64,000 nucleotides of DNA from Microbacterium paraoxydans (GCF_019056515.1 NZ_CP064873.1:434001-498000), one strand, 5' to 3'. Positions 52,056-63,546 are shown, numbered from the stretch's first letter. Notes: generated by a model from the letters alone, not told the origin. A program made the numbers and translations.

Positions 52056-53237
52056 ATGAACGACGTCGTCCTCGCCGCGATCCTCGGCGCGCTCGGCGGC
52101 ATCGCCCTCACGGCGCTGCTGCTGCTCGCCCGGCGGTTCGCGCGCGGCTCGGCCGACCTCGGCAGCGAGGCGGAGCAGGGGGCACTGCGGGCGCTGCACC
52201 AGGCGAGTCTCGCCGCTCCGCACCTCCGCGGCGGATTGACCGGGCCGGATGCCGTCAAGGCCGCCCGGCACCTGCGGGCTCTGCTGGGCAGCGCCGCGGT
52301 CGCCATCGTCGGCGAGGACGACACGGTCACCCTCGACGGCGCCGCGGACGGGCTCGAATCCGCCGCCGTGCGCATCGCCGCCCAGGTGCGCGGGTCGGGG
52401 CGGCGGCAGGTGTTCCCCGCGCCCTCGCGGACGGACGACCTGGAGGCGGTCGGCGCGCCCATCCTCGTCGACGGGGAGACGGTCGGGGTGGTCGTCGCCT
52501 TCGCGTCCCCGGTGCGGGCCGCCCTCGTGCGGGCGGCGGAGGAGGTGGCCGACTGGTGCGCGGCGCAGGTCGAGCTCGGCGGACTCGAGGCCTCCCGCAC
52601 CCAGCTCGCCGAGGCGGAGCTCCGGGCTCTGCGTGCCCAGATCTCCCCGCACTTCATCTACAACGCCCTCACCGCGATCGCCTCGTTCATCACGACCGAC
52701 CCCGACCGGGCCCGTGACCTCGTGCTCGAGTTCGCCGACTTCACCCGCTACTCCTTCCGCCGGCACGGGGAGTTCACCACGCTCGCGGAGGAGCTGGGCA
52801 GCATCCACTCCTACCTCGAACTGGAGCGCGCGCGGTTCGGCGATCGCCTGCGGGTGACGCTGCAGATCGCGCCGGAGACGCTCGCGACGGTCATCCCCTT
52901 CCTCTCCGTGCAGCCGCTCGTCGAGAACGCCGTGCGGCACGGTCTGGAGCCGGGGGAGGGCGGCGGCGAGATCCGCATCACCTCCCGCGACGACGGCACG
53001 CACACCGAGATCCTCGTGGAGGACGACGGCGTCGGGATGGACCCGGACGGCCTGCGCGCGCTGCTCACGGCGCGCGAGGAGGGCGGTCACGTGGGTCTCC
53101 GCAACGTCGACACCCGGCTTCGCCAGGTCTACGGCAGCGGGGGTGGTCTGGTCGTCGAGACCAACGCCGGCGCGGGTACCCTGGTGCGCATGCGAGTCCC
53201 GAAATCGCAGCCCCTCCACGACCCGGACGACGACTGA
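52056..53237 (+). CDS. LytS/YehU-type sensor histidine kinase
   Basis: The 393-residue protein has one N-terminal membrane helix (VVLAAILGALGGIALTALLLLA), a GAF-like domain (about residues 60-180) and a HisKA_7TM/LytS kinase core. The phospho-acceptor His is in LRAQISPHFIYNALTAI (about 200), the N box in FLSVQPLVENAVRHGL and the G boxes in VEDDGVGMD and GHVGLRNVDTRL. Unlike LytS it lacks the 5TM domain, so it may sense through GAF or through the adjacent transporters. The cognate LytTR regulator starts eight bases downstream. Confidence 0.92.
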   Translation: MNDVVLAAILGALGGIALTALLLLARRFARGSADLGSEAEQGALRALHQASLAAPHLRGGLTGPDAVKAARHLRALLGSAAVAIVGEDDTVTLDGAADGLESAAVRIAAQVRGSGRRQVFPAPSRTDDLEAVGAPILVDGETVGVVVAFASPVRAALVRAAEEVADWCAAQVELGGLEASRTQLAEAELRALRAQISPHFIYNALTAIASFITTDPDRARDLVLEFADFTRYSFRRHGEFTTLAEELGSIHSYLELERARFGDRLRVTLQIAPETLATVIPFLSVQPLVENAVRHGLEPGEGGGEIRITSRDDGTHTEILVEDDGVGMDPDGLRALLTAREEGGHVGLRNVDTRLRQVYGSGGGLVVETNAGAGTLVRMRVPKSQPLHDPDDD

Positions 53238-53245
53238 GGAGCGGC

Positions 53246-53965
53246 ATGATCGACGTCCTCGTCGCCGACGACGAGCAGCCGGCCCTCGATGAGCTCGTGC
53301 ACCTGCTGCGTGCCGACCCGCGGATCGGCGAGATCCTCACTGCGGCAAACGGCGCCGACGCGCTGCGTCAGCTCTCCGCGCGTGCGGTGCGGATCGCGTT
53401 CCTCGACATCCACATGCCGGGCCTGCTCGGCACCGAGCTCGCCCGCGCGCTCCTCGGTCTCGCGGAGCCGCCCGCGGTCGTTTTCGTCACCGCCGACGAG
53501 GCCCGTGCGGTCGAGGCGTTCGAGCTGCGCGCGGCGGACTACCTCCTCAAGCCGGTCCGGCGGGAACGCCTGCGCAGCGCCGTGGACCGGGTGATCGAGC
53601 AGGAGGCCGCACCGCGCGGCGAGGACGAGGTGCTGCCGGTGACCGTGGGTGCGTCCGTGCGGTTCGTCCGGCGCAGCGACGTGCGCTGGGTGCAGGCGCA
53701 GGGCGACTACGCGCGGCTGCACACGGAGGACGACGGGCCCGGCCACCTCGTTCGCATCCCGCTCTCCGAGCTCGAGGCCCGGTGGGCGCCGGCGGGATTC
53801 CTCCGCATCCACCGTTCCACGCTCGTCCGGATCGCCGCGGTGACCGAGGCGCGGCTCTCGGGTGGGGAACCCGGCGTCGTCGTCGGCACGGCCGTGCTGC
53901 CGGTGAGCAGAAGGCTCGTCGCGACGGTGCGGGAGGCGCTCGTGCGGGGGGAGGGAACCGGATGA
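53246..53965 (+). CDS. LytTR family response regulator
   Basis: The 239-residue protein has a receiver domain (VLVADDEQPALDELVHLL at the start; phospho-acceptor Asp in IAFLDIHMPG near residue 54; Thr in VFVTAD; Lys in LLKPV) and a LytTR DNA-binding domain at about 130-235 (SDVRWVQAQGDYARLHT, FLRIHRSTLV). LytTR proteins bind direct repeats upstream of target promoters. The presumptive targets are cstA and the symporter that follow and precede it. Confidence 0.92.
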   Translation: MIDVLVADDEQPALDELVHLLRADPRIGEILTAANGADALRQLSARAVRIAFLDIHMPGLLGTELARALLGLAEPPAVVFVTADEARAVEAFELRAADYLLKPVRRERLRSAVDRVIEQEAAPRGEDEVLPVTVGASVRFVRRSDVRWVQAQGDYARLHTEDDGPGHLVRIPLSELEARWAPAGFLRIHRSTLVRIAAVTEARLSGGEPGVVVGTAVLPVSRRLVATVREALVRGEGTG

Positions 53966-54336
53966 CCGAGGCGCCGAAGCGGGTGCGGGTCACCGCGGAC
54001 ACCCCGCCGCGCCGCTCCGCCGCCGCCACGCGGGGGATCGCGCTGCCCGGCGCACCGGTCGCGGAGGCCGATGCCGTCTACGCCCGTGCCCTGATGCGCA
54101 GCCAGCTCCGGCTCGCGCTGGGCACCGTCGCCGGCTTCGTGGTGGTCGTCGTCGCCCTGGCGCTCGGGATCGCGCTCATCCCCGAGGTCGACGCCGTCGT
54201 CCTCGGCGGGCTGCCGCTGTCGTGGCTGCTCCAGGCCTTCGCGTTCTACCCGGTGATCCTCGTGTTCGCGGTGCTGTACGTGCGCACGGCGGTCCGCAAC
54301 GAGCGGCGGTACCGCGCCCTGCGGGACCGCGAGTGA
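53962..54336 (+). CDS. Small membrane protein, DUF485-like partner of the symporter
   Basis: The 124-residue protein has a Pro/Arg-rich cytoplasmic N-terminus and two strong membrane helices (LALGTVAGFVVVVVALALGIALI and the one around PLSWLLQAFAFYPVILVFAVLYV). This is the layout of the small DUF485/YjcH-type proteins that accompany ActP-like acetate symporters. It overlaps the response-regulator stop (ATGA) and is itself overlapped by the symporter start (GTGA), so all three are translationally coupled. Similarity to DUF485 proper is weak. Confidence 0.75.
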   Translation: MTEAPKRVRVTADTPPRRSAAATRGIALPGAPVAEADAVYARALMRSQLRLALGTVAGFVVVVVALALGIALIPEVDAVVLGGLPLSWLLQAFAFYPVILVFAVLYVRTAVRNERRYRALRDRE

Positions 54337-55790
54337 ACGCCGTGCTCGACCTCGTCGGGGTCGCCCTGGTCGTGATCGCCACCCTCCTCATCGGCGTGTA
54401 CGGGCTGCGCGTGTCGCGCACGACGAGCGACTTCTTCGTGGCGTCGCGGACGGTGCGCCCGGTCTGGAACGCCTCGGCCATCAGCGGCGAGTACCTCTCC
54501 GCGGGCACCTTCCTCGGCCTCTCCGGGCTCGTGCTGCTGGACGGCGCCCGCGGCTTCTGGTTCCCCATCGGGTACGCCGCGGGGTACCTGCTCGTGCTCG
54601 TGTTCGTGGCCGCGCCCCTGCGCCGGAGCGGGGCGTACACGATCCCCGACTTCGTCGAGGCCCGGCTCGACTCGACCGCCGCGCGCCGTGTCACCAGCCT
54701 CGCGGTGCTCATCATCGGCTGGCTCTACGTCGTGCCGCAGCTGCACGGCGCGGGCATCACGCTCGTCGTGGTCGCCGGGCTGCCGGAGTGGGTCGGCGCC
54801 GTGACGATCGCGGTGCTCGTGGCGGCGGCGGTCGCCGCGGGCGGCATGCGCGCGATCACCTTCGTGCAGGCGTTTCAGTACTGGCTCAAGCTCACCGCGC
54901 TCCTCGTGCCGGTGGTGTGCATCGCGTTCGCCCTGAGCGGCGGCCCGCACGACTTCGATCCCGCGCTCATCTTCCCCGCCGAGGCCGGGCCGTCCGGCTT
55001 CGACGCCTACGAGACCGCGTCGCTGCTGCTCGCGCTGCTCCTCGGCACGATGGGGCTGCCGCACGTCCTGGTGCGGTTCTACACGAGCCCGACCGGAGCC
55101 TCCGCGCGGCGGACCACCGTGATCGTCATCGCCATGGTGAGCGCGTTCTACGCCGTGTCGAGCGCGATGGGGCTCCTGGCGCGGATCGCCGCCCCCGACC
55201 TCGCACGGCCGGGGGTCGCCGACACCGTGGTGCTGCAGCTCCCGTCGCGGGTGTTCCCCGGGCCCGCGGGTGAGCTGCTGACGGCCCTCATCGTCGCCGG
55301 GGCCTTCGCCGCGTTCCTGGCGACCTCGGCCGGACTCGTGGTCTCGCTCGCGGGGGTCATCAGCCAGGACGTCTTCTCCGGCTCCGTGCGCTCCTTCCGG
55401 TTGTCCGCAGTGCTGTGTGCGCTCGTGCCGCTGGGGGTCGCGCTCCTCACGGTTCCCGCGGGGCTCGTGTCGAGCGTGGGGGTGGTGTTCGTCGTGGCGG
55501 CGTCGACGCTCTCGCCCGTGGTGCTGCTGGGCGTGTGGTGGCGGGGCCTCACCGCGCGCGGGGCGGTCGCGGGCATGGTGTGCGGCGGCGTCGCGACCGG
55601 ACTCGCCCTGCTCGTGCACGCCGCGGTGGACGGGGTCGGCGTCGCGGCGCCCTACCTCGCGCAGCCCGCCGCCTGGACGATACCGCTGGCGACCGGGGTC
55701 ACCGTTGCCGTGTCGCTGCTCGACCCTCGTGCGCCCTCGTCCCGCACGGACCGCTTCCTCGCCCGCGTGCACACCCCCGACCGCGCCTGA
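54333..55790 (+). CDS. Sodium:solute symporter, ActP/MctC-like (monocarboxylate uptake)
   Basis: The 485-residue protein has about 13 membrane helices and the SSS-family signatures: SDFFVASRTVRPVWNASAISGEYLSAGTFLGLSG at helix 1-2, GYLLVLVFVAAPLRRSGAYTIPDFVEAR, and the GTMGLPHVLVRFYT core of ActP-like acetate permeases. Together with DUF485 and CstA it suggests a locus for acetate/pyruvate uptake controlled by the LytS/LytTR pair. The GTG overlaps the preceding stop. The 476 bases that follow are the repeat region described next. Confidence 0.9.
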   Translation: MNAVLDLVGVALVVIATLLIGVYGLRVSRTTSDFFVASRTVRPVWNASAISGEYLSAGTFLGLSGLVLLDGARGFWFPIGYAAGYLLVLVFVAAPLRRSGAYTIPDFVEARLDSTAARRVTSLAVLIIGWLYVVPQLHGAGITLVVVAGLPEWVGAVTIAVLVAAAVAAGGMRAITFVQAFQYWLKLTALLVPVVCIAFALSGGPHDFDPALIFPAEAGPSGFDAYETASLLLALLLGTMGLPHVLVRFYTSPTGASARRTTVIVIAMVSAFYAVSSAMGLLARIAAPDLARPGVADTVVLQLPSRVFPGPAGELLTALIVAGAFAAFLATSAGLVVSLAGVISQDVFSGSVRSFRLSAVLCALVPLGVALLTVPAGLVSSVGVVFVVAASTLSPVVLLGVWWRGLTARGAVAGMVCGGVATGLALLVHAAVDGVGVAAPYLAQPAAWTIPLATGVTVAVSLLDPRAPSSRTDRFLARVHTPDRA

Positions 55791-55843
55791 GCCTGCTTCT
55801 GCTTCCCGGACTCTGTCTCCTGGAACAGGCGTTCGCGCGGGTT

Positions 55844-56263
55844 CAGGCAGGTGAAAGCCCATCGAGCCTGAGCCGGCGCGAGTGCCTGAAGAGCGGGAAG
55901 GGTAGGTGTGGTCGGGCCACAGGACTCCGGCGCGGCGGCAGGCACTAGCGCGAGAACAGGCAGGGAGCACCAGGAGTGCCTGAACTGGTGTGGGTGCCTG
56001 AACTGGCGCGTCAGCGAGGTTGCGCGCGAGGGCAGGCAGTGGCGTGAGAACAGGCAGGGAGGATCAGGAGTGCCTGAACTGGCGTGGGTGCCTGAACTGG
56101 CGTGGGTGACTGTTCGGACGCGTCAGCGGTATTGCGCGCGAGGGCAGGCAGTGACGTGAGAACAGGCATGGAGGGTGGCGAGTGCCTGAATCAGCGGGAG
56201 TGCCTGAATCGGCGGGAGTGCCTGTGCGGGAATGCCTGAATCGGCGGGAGTGCCTGTGCGGGA
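55844..56263 (+). repeat. Hierarchical 94-bp / 18-bp repeat with inverted CAGGCA-TGCCTG boxes
   Basis: CAGGCA occurs at 55844, 55939, 55957, 56033, 56051, 56145 and 56163. TGCCTG occurs at 55883, 55977, 55995, 56071, 56089, 56183, 56201, 56219, 56233 and 56251. Within a unit the boxes come as two CAGGCA 18 bp apart then two TGCCTG 18 bp apart. Units repeat every 94 bp (55939 to 56033), then 112 bp (94+18). The last unit carries a 32-bp duplication (56200-56231, 56232-56263). Reading frames are not kept, so it is non-coding. Facing CAGGCA and TGCCTG pairs can form stems. It lies between convergent genes. Confidence 0.85.
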
Positions 56264-56266
56264 GGG

Positions 56267-57184
56267 TCAGAGGGTGCGGCTGCGCGGCATCAGGCGCACC
56301 GGGGGAAGCGGCGGCGCGGGGATGCGCTGGTCGTGCCCCTCGACGACGCCGAACCGGGGGGATGCGGCCTCCCAGTCCTCTCGGGCGGCGGCGATCTCGT
56401 CGTGGGAGCGCCCGGCGAAGTTCCACCACATGACGATCTCGTCCTCGAACGGCTCACCCCCGAGGAGGAACAGCAAGCCGCCCTCACTGCTGGTCACCTC
56501 GACGCTGTCGCGGGAATCGCCGAGGTAGAGCATGTCGTTGCGGGTCATCGCGTGCTCGGGGACGGCGGCGTCGCCCTCGACGAGGAGCAGCGCATGCTCC
56601 CACTCCGGCCGCAGCGGCAGGCGCACCGTGGTTCCGGCGGGCACGACGATCTCCGCCCCGACGATCGGCGTGTGCACGGTCGCCGGCGAGCGCACGCCCG
56701 CGAACTCGCCGAGCACGACCGTGGCCGGGGCGTCCGATCCGGTCGCGGCCGGAAGGGTCGTCGTCGGCAGGTCGGTGTGCCGCTCGAAGCCGCCGTCCCC
56801 GTGGCGCGCGGACTCCGGGAGCACGACCCAGAACTGCAGCGCATCGAGCGGAACGGGCTCGTCGCCGATGGAGTACTCCGAGTGCGAGATGCCGTTGCCC
56901 GCCGTCATGAGGTTGAGCTGTCCGCGCCGGAGGTCGGCATCGCTGCCCAGCGAATCGCGGTGCCGGATCTCGCCGACCAGCGGCCAGGTCACCGTCTGCA
57001 GACCGATGTGCGGATGCGGCTCGACGCGCATCCGGGTCTCGGCCGGGCCGAACCTGTCGAGGAAGCACCATGCGCCGATGGTGGGGAGGTTGCGATGCGG
57101 CAGCACCCGCAGCACCTCCATGCCGCGCACACCGCCGAGCGGCACCGCCCGGGGTTCGAGGACGAGGCGGCGCTGCCCGATCAT
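56267..57184 (-). CDS. Pirin family protein
   Basis: The 305-residue bicupin has the pirin signature HPHIGLQTVTWPLVGEIRHRDSLG (metal-binding His pair) and MTAGNGISHSEYS, then a C-terminal cupin (FLLGGEPFEDEIVMWWNFAGRSHDEI). Bacterial pirins such as YhhW have quercetinase activity, but most have no known role. Its start overlaps the upstream acetyltransferase stop by four bases (ATGA), so the two are coupled. The 3' end abuts the repeat region. Confidence 0.92.
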   Translation of the reverse strand: MIGQRRLVLEPRAVPLGGVRGMEVLRVLPHRNLPTIGAWCFLDRFGPAETRMRVEPHPHIGLQTVTWPLVGEIRHRDSLGSDADLRRGQLNLMTAGNGISHSEYSIGDEPVPLDALQFWVVLPESARHGDGGFERHTDLPTTTLPAATGSDAPATVVLGEFAGVRSPATVHTPIVGAEIVVPAGTTVRLPLRPEWEHALLLVEGDAAVPEHAMTRNDMLYLGDSRDSVEVTSSEGGLLFLLGGEPFEDEIVMWWNFAGRSHDEIAAAREDWEAASPRFGVVEGHDQRIPAPPLPPVRLMPRSRTL

Positions 57185-57549
57185 TCCGCCCTGCCCGTGG
57201 GGTCCTCGTCCGCGCCGGCCGACTCCTTCTGCACCGGGGCGTCCGCCGTCGAGCCCGGGCGCTGCGGCCAGCGGATCTCGGCGCCGGGCACCTCGTGCGT
57301 CTGGAGGTACTTCGCGATGTACGGGCAGAGCGGCACGATCGCGTCGCCCGTCGACGCCACGTCGGTCAGTGCCGCCGCGGCGAGCTTCCCGGCCAGGCCC
57401 TGGCCCTGGAAAGCGGGGTCGATCTCGGTGTGCAGGAAGCGGATCGCGCCGGGGCGGGTGTCGAACTCGGCGAACCCGGCCAGCACGTCATCGGAACGGA
57501 TCTCGTAGCGGGAGGCCTCGTCGTTGCGGGTCACGGTGATGTCGGTCAT
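57181..57549 (-). CDS. GNAT family N-acetyltransferase (YidJ/GTL3-like)
   Basis: The 122-residue protein begins DITVTRNDEASRYEI and holds the short YjdJ-like GNAT fold: FLHTEIDPAFQGQGLAGKLAAAALTDVA, with the acetyl-CoA pyrophosphate loop QGQGLAGKL (near residue 50), and IVPLCPYIAKYLQTH with a Cys that fits this subfamily. A 25-residue Ser/Pro/Ala C-terminal tail is extra. AAGGAGCAT lies before the ATG. It is first in a two-gene unit with pirin, diverging from recQ. Confidence 0.88.
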   Translation of the reverse strand: MTDITVTRNDEASRYEIRSDDVLAGFAEFDTRPGAIRFLHTEIDPAFQGQGLAGKLAAAALTDVASTGDAIVPLCPYIAKYLQTHEVPGAEIRWPQRPGSTADAPVQKESAGADEDPTGRAE

Positions 57550-57642
57550 CGGATGCTCCTTCCGGCGTCTGGAACCAACCTACGCCCGGGATCGAGGGTG
57601 CGGGCCTGTGGACGTTGCCGTGCCGCTGTCCGTCGGGGTGAT

Positions 57643-57648
57643 TACGCT
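57643..57648 (+). promoter_or_regulatory. -10 box of a leaderless recQ transcript
   Basis: TACGCT is followed by six bases (GGAGGG) and the ATG at 57655. The GGAGGG abuts the start codon and is too close to act as a ribosome site. Confidence 0.5.
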
Positions 57649-57654
57649 GGAGGG

Positions 57655-59682
<2,028 letters not shown>

Positions 59683-59685
59683 CTC

Positions 59686-59763
59686 CGACCCACCCCCTTC
59701 CGCGCGAGCCACCCCTTTGCGGACGCTCGCAGGGGGCCGGGAAGCACGGAACGGGGTGGGTCG
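59686..59763 (+). repeat. Long palindrome downstream of recQ (shared repeat family, possible terminator)
   Basis: Arms CGACCCACCCC (59686-59696) and GGGGTGGGTCG (59753-59763) enclose a 56-base region that can pair further (GCGCGAGC/GCTCGC). The first ~32 bases resemble the reverse complement of the element at 12994-13056. It starts three bases after the recQ stop. From 59764 to 59918 no gene is seen; TACCAT at 59875-59880 is a plausible -10 box for the next gene. Confidence 0.65.
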
Positions 59764-59918
59764 ACGGAGCTCCGAACGGGGAACCTGTCGCGAGCCGACA
59801 ACGACGGGCGCGGACGGGGCGGCCAGGCGTTGGAGGATGCGGACAGGGGACTTCGTGCGGTTTTGTCGCACACCTACCATGAGAGGCATCCACTTTCGTC
59901 TCTCCGAGAGGAACGCTC

Positions 59919-61982
59919 ATGGTCGACGCCGCCGTCCGCCCTTCGACGACACCTGACCCGCGCGAGAGCGCGACCGCCCCGCGGATCGATGTCGCCCGCC
60001 TGAACGACGCCCTCATGGGCACCTGGGGCGACGTGCGCCGCCAGGCCCGCGAGATGATCAAGGACTCCGCGTTCTGGCGGAAGGACGAGCTCGGCAAGGA
60101 CGACCACCGCGAGCGCGTGCTCAGCCAGCTCCACCTCCTCGTCGACAACAAGGCGGTGCACCGGGCGTTCCCGAAGCGCTTCGGCGGCGAGGAGAACAAC
60201 GGCGGCAATATCGCCGGGTTCGAGGAGCTCGTGGCCGCCGACCCGAGCCTGCAGATCAAGTCGGGTGTGCAGTGGGGGCTCTTCGGCTCCGCGATCCTGC
60301 AGCTCGGCACGAAGGAGCACCACGACAGGTGGCTCCCCGGTGTCATGGACCTGTCGATCCCCGGCGCGTTCGCGATGACCGAGATCGGGCACGGCTCCGA
60401 CGTCGCCGCGGTCGGCACCACCGCCACCTACGACCCGGAGACGGAGGAGTTCGTCATCCATACGCCGTTCCGGGGAGCTGTGAAGGAGTACCTCGGCAAC
60501 GCGGCGCTGCACGGCATCGCGGCGACGGTCTTCGCCCAGCTCATCACGAACGGCGTCAACCACGGCGTGCACTGCTTCTACGTGCCCCTGCGCGGCGAGG
60601 ACGGCGTGGATCTGCCGGGCATCGGTCGCGAGGACGACGGTCTCAAGGGCGGACTGAACGGCATCGACAACGGCCGCCTCTCCTTCGACCAGGTGCGCAT
60701 CCCGCGCACGAACCTGCTGAACCGCTACGGCGACGTCGCCCCGGACGGCACCTACTCCAGCGCGATCGACAGCCCCGGCCGCCGCTTCTTCACGATGCTC
60801 GGCACCCTCGTGCAGGGACGCGTCTCGCTCGACGGCGCCGCCTCCTGGGCCTCCGCGCTCGGCCTGCACATCGCGATCACCTACGCCACGCAGCGTCGCC
60901 AGTTCGACGGGGCGGACGGGCAGGAGGTCGTGCTGATGGACTACGGCAAGCACCAGCGCCGTCTGCTCCCGCGCCTGGCCACCACGTATGCGCAGATCTT
61001 CGCGCACGACGAGTTCCTGCAGAAGTTCGACGGCGTCTTCTCCGGCCGCACCGACACCCCGGACGACCGGGAAGACCTGGAGACGCTCGCGGCCGCGCTC
61101 AAGCCGCTGTCGACCTGGCATGCGCTCGACACCCTGCAGGAGGCCCGCGAGGCGTGCGGCGGCGCCGGCTTCATGTTCGAGAACCGGCTCGTCGGACTCC
61201 GCGCCGACCTCGACATCTACGTCACGTTCGAGGGCGACAACAACGTCCTGCTCCAGCTCGTGGGCAAGCGGCTGCTGACCGACTACGCGAAGCAGTTCCA
61301 AGGCAAGGACGCCGCGGCGCTCGCGCGCTACGCCGTGGGGATGACCGCCGGCAAGGTGTTCCACGGCGCCGGCCTCCGTCAGCTCGGTCAGGCGGTGACC
61401 GACTTCGGCCAGGTCGCCCGGTCGGTGGAGCGCGGACTGCGCGAGGAGCAGCAGCACGACCTCCTCGCGGGCCGTGTGCAGCAGATGGTCGCCGACATCG
61501 CGACCCGGCTGCGTGCCGCCGGCAAGGACAAGGTGCTCGGGGCGCGGCTGTTCAACGAGAATCAGGCCGAGCTCATCGAGGCGGCCAGGGCGCACGGCGA
61601 GCTGCTGCAGTGGGAGGCCTTCACCGACGCCGTCCACGCGATGGACGACGCCGAGACGAAGAAGGTCATGACCTGGCTCCGCGACCTCTTCGGCCTGCAG
61701 CTCATCGAGAAGCACCTCGCCTGGCACCTCATCCACGGGCGGCTCTCCACGCAGCGGGCGGCGGCGGTGTCGAGCTACATCGATCGGCTGTGCGCGCGCC
61801 TGCGTCCGTACGCGCTCGACCTCGTGGACGCGTTCGGCTACGAGCCCGAGCACGTGCGGGCTCCCATCGCGAGCGGTGCGGAGAAGCAGCGGCAGGACGA
61901 GGCCCGCGCGTACTACGCCGACCTCGAGGCGACCGGTCAGGCTCCCGTCCTGGAGAAGACCCTCAAGCGGCAGAAGCGCTGA
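59919..61982 (+). CDS. Acyl-CoA oxidase (ACOX family)
   Basis: The 687-residue flavoprotein matches bacterial/peroxisome-type acyl-CoA oxidases: [41 protein letters not shown] region, [22 protein letters not shown] (FAD/substrate), [20 protein letters not shown] and the late [34 protein letters not shown] with the catalytic Glu (FEGDN). It oxidises acyl-CoA to enoyl-CoA with O2, making H2O2. The length is that of the ACOX family rather than the ~390-residue dehydrogenases. GAGAGGAAC precedes the ATG. Confidence 0.93.
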   Translation: MVDAAVRPSTTPDPRESATAPRIDVARLNDALMGTWGDVRRQAREMIKDSAFWRKDELGKDDHRERVLSQLHLLVDNKAVHRAFPKRFGGEENNGGNIAGFEELVAADPSLQIKSGVQWGLFGSAILQLGTKEHHDRWLPGVMDLSIPGAFAMTEIGHGSDVAAVGTTATYDPETEEFVIHTPFRGAVKEYLGNAALHGIAATVFAQLITNGVNHGVHCFYVPLRGEDGVDLPGIGREDDGLKGGLNGIDNGRLSFDQVRIPRTNLLNRYGDVAPDGTYSSAIDSPGRRFFTMLGTLVQGRVSLDGAASWASALGLHIAITYATQRRQFDGADGQEVVLMDYGKHQRRLLPRLATTYAQIFAHDEFLQKFDGVFSGRTDTPDDREDLETLAAALKPLSTWHALDTLQEAREACGGAGFMFENRLVGLRADLDIYVTFEGDNNVLLQLVGKRLLTDYAKQFQGKDAAALARYAVGMTAGKVFHGAGLRQLGQAVTDFGQVARSVERGLREEQQHDLLAGRVQQMVADIATRLRAAGKDKVLGARLFNENQAELIEAARAHGELLQWEAFTDAVHAMDDAETKKVMTWLRDLFGLQLIEKHLAWHLIHGRLSTQRAAAVSSYIDRLCARLRPYALDLVDAFGYEPEHVRAPIASGAEKQRQDEARAYYADLEATGQAPVLEKTLKRQKR

Positions 61983-62042
61983 GCCGTCGGCCCGGGCTGC
62001 ACAGACGGCCCTCCGGACAGCGGATTCATCGGCGGGGGCGGA

Positions 62043-62048
62043 TAGTCT
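62043..62048 (+). promoter_or_regulatory. -10 box of the alcohol dehydrogenase gene
   Basis: TAGTCT lies 26 bases before the ATG, leaving a leader of about 20 bases with GAGGAG. No terminator was recognised in 61983-62042. Confidence 0.5.
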
Positions 62049-62074
62049 CGGCGAGTACCGACCCGAGGAGCAAC

Positions 62075-63121
62075 ATGTCGACCGTCACCGCCTACGCCGC
62101 CCCCGCCGAAGCCGCCCCGCTCGAGAAGACCGTCATCGAGCGCCGGGAGCTGGGCCCGCACGACATCCTCATCGACATCGCCTTCGCCGGTATCTGCCAC
62201 TCCGACATCCACACCGTGCGCGGAGACTGGGGTCCGCAGCAGTACCCGCTCGCCCCGGGACACGAGATCACCGGAACGGTCGCCGCGGTGGGGTCCGAGG
62301 TCACGAAGCATGCCCTCGGCGACCGCGTCGGTGTCGGCTGCCTGGTGAACTCGTGCCGGGAGTGCGTGTACTGCCTCCGCGGCGACGAGCAGTTCTGCAC
62401 GCAGGGCGCCGTCGGCACCTACGGGGCGGTCGACCGCGACGGCACGATCACCCAGGGCGGCTACTCGCAGCAGGTCGTCGTCACCGAGGACTTCGTGCTG
62501 CGGATCCCGGACGCGCTGCCTCTCGACGCGGCGGCTCCGCTGCTGTGCGCGGGCATCACCACGTACTCGCCGCTGCGGCATTGGAAGGTCGGCCCCGGCA
62601 CGCGCGTCGCGGTGGTCGGACTCGGCGGCCTCGGTCACATGGGCGTGCAGATCGCGCATGCCCTCGGCGCGAAGGTGACCGTGCTGTCGCAGACGCTCGC
62701 GAAGCAGGACGACGGCCTCCGCCTCGGCGCCGACCGCTACTTCGCGACGGGCGACCGCGACACCTTCCGCGACCTGCGGGGCTCCTTCGACGTGATCCTC
62801 AACACCGTGAGCGCCGTCATCGACCTCCGCTCCTACCTCGGGCTGCTCGACGTGGACGGCACCATCGTGTGCGTCGGTGCTCCCGCGGAGGCCCTCGCCC
62901 TGAACGCGGGGTCGCTGATCGCCGGACGACGCTCCATCGCCGGCTCGAACATCGGCGGCATCCGGGAGACCCAGGAGATGCTCGACTTCTGCGCGGAGCA
63001 CGGCATCACGGCGCAGATCGAGGTCATCCCCGCCTCGGCCATCAACGACGCGTACGAGCGTGTCCTCGCGTCCGACGTCCGCTACCGCTTCGTCATCGAC
63101 GCCGCCACCTTCGCCGACTGA
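62075..63121 (+). CDS. Zinc-dependent alcohol dehydrogenase (CAD/YahK type, NADP-linked)
   Basis: The 348-residue protein has the MDR plan: catalytic zinc ligands Cys in AGICHSDIH (about 41) and His-Glu in PGHEITG (about 63). The structural zinc cluster is [15 protein letters not shown] (about 94-108). The cofactor loop is [17 protein letters not shown]. The GICHSD and WG motifs mark the cinnamyl-alcohol dehydrogenase/YahK branch, which reduces aldehydes with NADPH. It follows the acyl-CoA oxidase gene on the same strand but has its own -10 box. Confidence 0.93.
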   Translation: MSTVTAYAAPAEAAPLEKTVIERRELGPHDILIDIAFAGICHSDIHTVRGDWGPQQYPLAPGHEITGTVAAVGSEVTKHALGDRVGVGCLVNSCRECVYCLRGDEQFCTQGAVGTYGAVDRDGTITQGGYSQQVVVTEDFVLRIPDALPLDAAAPLLCAGITTYSPLRHWKVGPGTRVAVVGLGGLGHMGVQIAHALGAKVTVLSQTLAKQDDGLRLGADRYFATGDRDTFRDLRGSFDVILNTVSAVIDLRSYLGLLDVDGTIVCVGAPAEALALNAGSLIAGRRSIAGSNIGGIRETQEMLDFCAEHGITAQIEVIPASAINDAYERVLASDVRYRFVIDAATFAD

Positions 63122-63165
63122 CCCCGTCCCCGTCCCGGTCCCGGTCCGTCCGTTCCGTCGCAGGA

Positions 63166-63280
63166 TCAAAACCGCACCCCCGGTGCCTGCCTGAGGAGCG
63201 ATTTCCGTCCCGCGAACATCGAGGCCGCAGAGCCGGGACGGAATAGTGTCCGGATGAGGGCCGCGCAGGCGCGGTTCTGA
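63166..63280 (+). other. Nested inverted repeats in a 425-base intergenic region
   Basis: Outer arms TCAAAACCGC (63166-63175) and GCGGTTCTGA (63271-63280; 9 of 10 pair) enclose inner arms TTCCGTCCCG (63203-63212) and CGGGACGGAA (63234-63243; perfect, 21-base loop). This could be a terminator or a structured RNA. The rest of 63122-63546 is free of genes; 63460-63545 is a G-rich run of GGGACGAGG-like units. Confidence 0.5.
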
Positions 63281-63534
63281 CCCCGCGTTGGTCTCGGAGG
63301 GCACCGTCTGCCGGAGGACCTCGGTCTGGTCTCCGCGCTCGGTGTGGGATGGGAAAGGTGCCGCGGATCTGCGTCGAAGGGCCCTTTTCGATCCCCCCTC
63401 GGAGGTGTGTGTCCTGGCGGGATGGAAAACGGGCCTGGGAGGCGGGGGGGAGGGGCGGAAGTGAACTCGGACGAGGGACGCGGGACGAGGGACGGGGGCG
63501 CGGGACCGGGGACGGGGGTGTCGGTGGGGGTGGA

Positions 63535-63540
63535 TACGGT
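63535..63540 (+). promoter_or_regulatory. -10 box of a leaderless glycosylase transcript
   Basis: TACGGT is followed by six bases (GAGGGG) and the ATG at 63547. Confidence 0.5.
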
Positions 63541-63546
63541 GAGGGG

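Noticed and set aside
55844..56263. CRISPR array
   Set aside because: The repeats are too short (6-18 bp conserved), occur in both orientations, and what lies between them is repeated too, so there are no unique spacers; no cas genes are near.
55908..56433. Short proteins encoded by the repeat region (for example PESAGVPESAGV-type peptides)
   Set aside because: The 94-bp period is not a multiple of three, so the frame changes between units, and there is no ribosome site or family match.
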